NCBI GenBank assembly: GCA_009746045.1
Contig: RPFO01000448.1
Span: forward strand, 4,204,419 to 4,268,418
Direction of reading: 5' to 3'
Length of the DNA: 64,000 bases
Source: Mesostigma viride
Taxonomy: Eukaryota > Streptophyta > Mesostigmatophyceae > Mesostigmatales > Mesostigmataceae
Below the pieces are notes generated by a model. It was not told the DNA's origin, did no database searches, and saw nothing but the letters and a program-made list of their open reading frames with translations. The translations under genes were made by a program, and so were the position numbers. Positions 60,735 to 64,000 of this stretch are shown here, in pieces (position 1 is the first letter of the stretch; each line of letters starts with the position of its first letter).

Positions 60735-62082
60735 GTAATGAAAGGCAGTGATGGCTCGGTTTTTTATGGATTTGACCAAGCAAATTTTTTTCGCATTACT
60801 ATGAGCCTAACTCCTGAACCTCGTGCTAGTGTAAAGGTGTTACGCGACTCGATCATTCTGTCTGCGGCACTGCGAGCTCTCTTATGCGGATCAAACCTGC
60901 GTCATTTGCCTGCGCCGCGCCATCCCTGCTCAACAGCGGCGGCTTTGCGAGCTGCCCCGGTCCCAACAGCGGGGTTGGCGTCGTGCCCGCGCCTGGGCTC
61001 AGCCCCCCCCAACGGCCGCCTTACTGACTGACCCGTGCGCAAGGTAATTGCTTGTTAGAAGAGACAGCCCCCTTGGGCCACGCGGCATGCCAACCTGACA
61101 TCATTATGTTCATCGTGTGATGATGCGTGGCGTTAGGTATGGAGTAAGGCACTTGGCTTTCGGACTAAGGCACCCATGTGGACCAAACCTGCGTCGTTTG
61201 CGTGCCTTTGCCTGCAGCGCACTGTCCCCGCTCAGCAGCGAGCCTGGCACATCCGTGCCCGGCGCTGACAATCGCATCCCTGGCAGCCGCACCACCGGCA
61301 GCGGCTTTGCGAGCTGCCCCGGTCCCAACAGCGGGGCTGGCGTCGCGCCCGCGCCTGGGCTCAGCCCCCCCCAACGGCCGCCTTACCGACTGTCCCGTGC
61401 GCAAGGTAATTGCTTGTTAGAAGAGACAGCCCCCTTGGGCCACGCGGCATGCCAACCTGACATCATTATGTTCATCGTGTGATGATGCGTGGCGTTAGGT
61501 ATGGAGTAAAGCACTTGGCTTTCGGACTAAGGCACCCATGTGGACCAAACCTGCGTCGTTTGCGTGCCTTTGCCTGCAGCGCACTGTCCCCGCTCAGCAG
61601 CGAGCCTGGCACATCCGTGCCCGGCGCTGACAATCGCATCCCTGGCAGCCGCACCAGCGGCAGCGGCTTTGCGAGCTGCCCCGGTCCCAACAGCGGGGCT
61701 GGCGTCGCGCCCGCGCCGGGGCTCAGCCCCCCCCAACGGCCGCCTTACTGACTGCCCCGTGCGCAAGGTAATTGCTTGTTAGAAGAATGCGCGCATCATG
61801 TGTTGATGCGCCTCTCGATTACATGACCCCATGAAATTAGTTTGGTGTATAAATATACATATAATTTAATGTTGTATGCATCAAATAAGGGGTTAGTTAG
61901 CCTCTCACCGTCTCAAGTAACCCAGTGGGTGAACGGTTAATGGGTCGGCTACGGTTATTGGGTTGTTTTATAGGGTCCCGAGGTTAAGGTTGATAAACGT
62001 TGCTCGAACTCATTCCATGTTGTTTGCTGTCTCACTTAGTCTTGTTCACACACTACACTTGCTATTGTGTCTCATTGCACAG
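60735..62082 (+). other. Intron of the FAR1/MULE gene with tandem duplication
   Basis: 1,348 bp from GTAATG to TCTCATTGCACAG. It contains 2.6 copies of a 362-bp unit (about 60870-61790). Confidence 0.6.
60870..61790 (+). repeat. 362-bp tandem repeat (2.6 copies), exon-like
   Basis: The two complete copies are offset by exactly 362 bp (for example GATGATGCGTGGCG at about 61119 and 61481) and nearly identical. A shorter first copy lacks the 5' part. Each full unit has a GC-rich 188-bp segment bounded by GCCTGCAG| and CGCAAG|GTAATTGC. Confidence 0.87.
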
Positions 62083-63766
62083 GGACGCTCCACGGGACAT
62101 AGGAGGGGATTGCGATCTTGCCAAGAATATGCCGACGGGGCCTTGGGAATCCTGGGTCGCCGCTCGTGCCGCAATTCAATCATGGGCTGATCATGGTGAG
62201 CATGGAGCCTTCGCGTTATGCGCCCGCTACGTGGCTCAGAGCAGAACAGAGCGCCGGGAATTCTGGTGCGATGGTTGCGGTGTAGCTAATCATCAAGGCA
62301 AAAAACAGACAACATCCAAGAAGACGAATTGTGAGTGGCGAGTTGTGATTGCAAAGCGGAAGGATGGGATGTTTTATGTCACAAAATACCCATTGCCCGT
62401 GACAAGCCTAAAGCCAGGGCACCTTCCCACTGGCCACAATCATGAGCTAAGACGTCCCGGGACCATTGCTGCTCTCTTGGACCCCATGCTTCGAAAGCTG
62501 CCTGATGAGGTGAAGGCAAGGATATTGTTGTGCAGGAAGAGCGGGGTCGACCTGCCAACAATCCTGACAATGATCGATAAGGAATTTGGGGAAAACCGCA
62601 CGTGGATTGATAGCGATGTCAGGAATTTCCTGCGGCGGTCTCCTGAAGATAACTTGTCGTCTGCGTCGAAGTTGGTCTCCTGGTGCTATGCCCAGCAAGA
62701 TGCCGATCCTCGTTTCTACTGGAAGCATGCTGTTGATGGCAACAACCGGCTCAACCTTCTTTTCTACGCGACGGGGGACATGAGGGAGCGTTATGCCATG
62801 GCTTGTGATTCCCAGGCGGTTTCTGTTGACGCGACCCACGGCACGAATAATCATGGCATGAAGCTAATCTTCTTCACGGGTGTGTCTCCTTACGGGAAAA
62901 ATGACATTTATGGAGTTGCCCTAACAGTGTCGGAGCACGAGCAGGCATTTGGCTGGATATGGGACCAGTTCGCTGAGTGCATGCATGGGCACTTGCCGAA
63001 GGTTGCCATCACCGACGAAGACCAGGCCATGGCATTGGCGATTACAAAGCGAGGAATCACTCATCATCTTTGTATATTCCACCTCTTCATCATGAATGTG
63101 ACAAAGAACATGAGGCGTTGCTTCGGTGACGAAGCTGCGTGGGAGAAGTTTTACCTGGCATTGTGGCGGCTACGCAACCAAACCGATCTTCGCAGCCGTG
63201 AGCACTTTGACAGAGATTTTTTGCAGGTCCTTCTTCTCCTTCCCCAGAAGTATTGGGGCCCCAAATGCCGCACGTTGGCCCATTGGTCCAACCTGCCCTA
63301 CCTCCAGGCTGGTCATGTCCCTCGTCATCCTCGCATGTTGAATGCGCACGTTGAAAAGGATGACATGTTGCGCCTCGGACGTTTGACAGCCAGCCTGCTT
63401 GCCGCCGTCTTGGGTATGTTTGAAAGCGATGTCGCTGGCCACTTTGGTTTCAAATGCGGACACGCTCGTGTGATAGAAGCATTGCGGCACCTGCGCCGCG
63501 AGTCTGCTAGCTGTACAGAAGATCTGATTACTCGTGTGCGTTTGTGCTACGGCATCATGCACGAGTCAACTGCCAAGTCAGATTTTCTGGACAGCTTCCC
63601 GGATGCTACCATGACATCATGCCCCACGGCGGTCTCACAAGACGACAGTCGGTTTGCAGCGACGACGGATGGCTTGGTGCAGGGTTGGGTTTCATTGGCT
63701 GACAAGACATGCACGTACGATGATGGCGTCCTACTTGAAGTCAAGTACCACTCGGTCACGAGATAG
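62083..63766 (+). CDS. FAR1-type zinc finger plus MULE transposase domain (last exon)
   Basis: 560 residues from D-A-P-R-D-I-G. A FAR1/WRKY-GCM1-like DNA-binding domain lies at about 40-122 with C46, C62/C65, C83 and H118-x-H120 (T-G-H-N-H-E-L). The MULE transposase (RNase H-like) core follows: first Asp in V-D-A-T-H-G-T-N (D249), second in A-I-T-D-E-D-Q-A-M-A (D311), then H-L-C-I-F-H (C330-x2-H333). Where the family usually has the catalytic Glu (R-x-E-S-x-N), this protein has R-M-L-N-A-H-V-E-K (417-425), so the Glu seems lost or shifted. No C-terminal SWIM finger is present. The frame is intact over 1.7 kb. It may be a domesticated transposase acting as a FAR1/FHY3-like regulator, or a recent transposon copy; no terminal repeats were seen in the window. 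Confidence 0.87.
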
Positions 63767-64000
63767 CTGCCCTTGGGTGGTGCCATGTCCGGCGGATGAG
63801 TTAAAATGTTGTTATTGTATTAAAGCATGGATAAAATAATTGCATTTTCATTTTAGCAACATCAAAGAGACAACATAACATGTTCATAATTCAATTGTGA
63901 TTGATTTGGGTTTGATAAACAGTGCTCTCAACGTTTTCCAATTCATCTACACCTTAGTCATGAATTTCAATACAAAATGCTGGTGGGATGGTGATGCATG
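63767..64000 (+). other. 3' flank of the FAR1/MULE gene
   Basis: AT-rich. TATTAAAGCATGGATAAAAT at 63819-63838 could serve as a polyadenylation region. No further gene is seen before the window ends. Confidence 0.4.

Overview
This is nuclear DNA of a eukaryote, most likely a green alga or other green-lineage organism (inference). Introns are GT-AG with strong GTGAGT donors, and exons are GC-rich against AT-richer flanks. The window holds a TIPIN/Csm3-type fork-protection gene with zinc knuckles (an architecture I associate with the plant lineage), an organellar presequence protease, and a FAR1/MULE-type transposase gene. All coordinates were read by eye and may be off by a few bases.

Layout. 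(1) 1-5.2 kb is a nested transposon island: a LINE fragment (LINE-A) interrupted by a SINE-like element, itself interrupted by a second SINE copy, itself interrupted by a hAT-type DNA transposon, with a second LINE (LINE-B) inserted at the SINE edge. Target-site duplications can be read for each step. (2) 5.5-5.9 kb is a 5'-truncated LINE of a third family (LINE-C). (3) 6.2-8.8 kb, minus strand: a three-exon TIPIN homologue. (4) 9.9-43.7 kb, plus strand: a multi-exon EF-hand protein gene. Its last intron is about 29.3 kb, of which about 28.7 kb is one satellite with a 20-bp unit. The unit is in register with, and matches, the intron's own 5' splice site. (5) 44.1-49.6 kb: a second transposon island with the same families (LINE-A, LINE-B, SINE). 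(6) 50.1-53.4 kb, minus strand: an intronless presequence protease (PreP, M16C) with an N-terminal transit-peptide-like region. (7) 54.4-56.4 kb: a non-autonomous hAT-like element and several LINE 3' ends. (8) 56.9-63.8 kb, plus strand: a secretory-looking set of exons (unknown function) followed by a multi-exon gene with a long Asn/Ser tract, a Cys-rich segment and a FAR1 plus MULE transposase domain.

The host genes do not form an operon or pathway. TIPIN acts at replication forks, PreP degrades targeting peptides in organelles, and the EF-hand protein is a probable calcium sensor. The rest of the window is a record of repeat invasion. The most unusual item is the giant intronic satellite made of splice-donor copies. 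A second, small duplication of an exon-intron boundary occurs in the neighbouring TIPIN gene.
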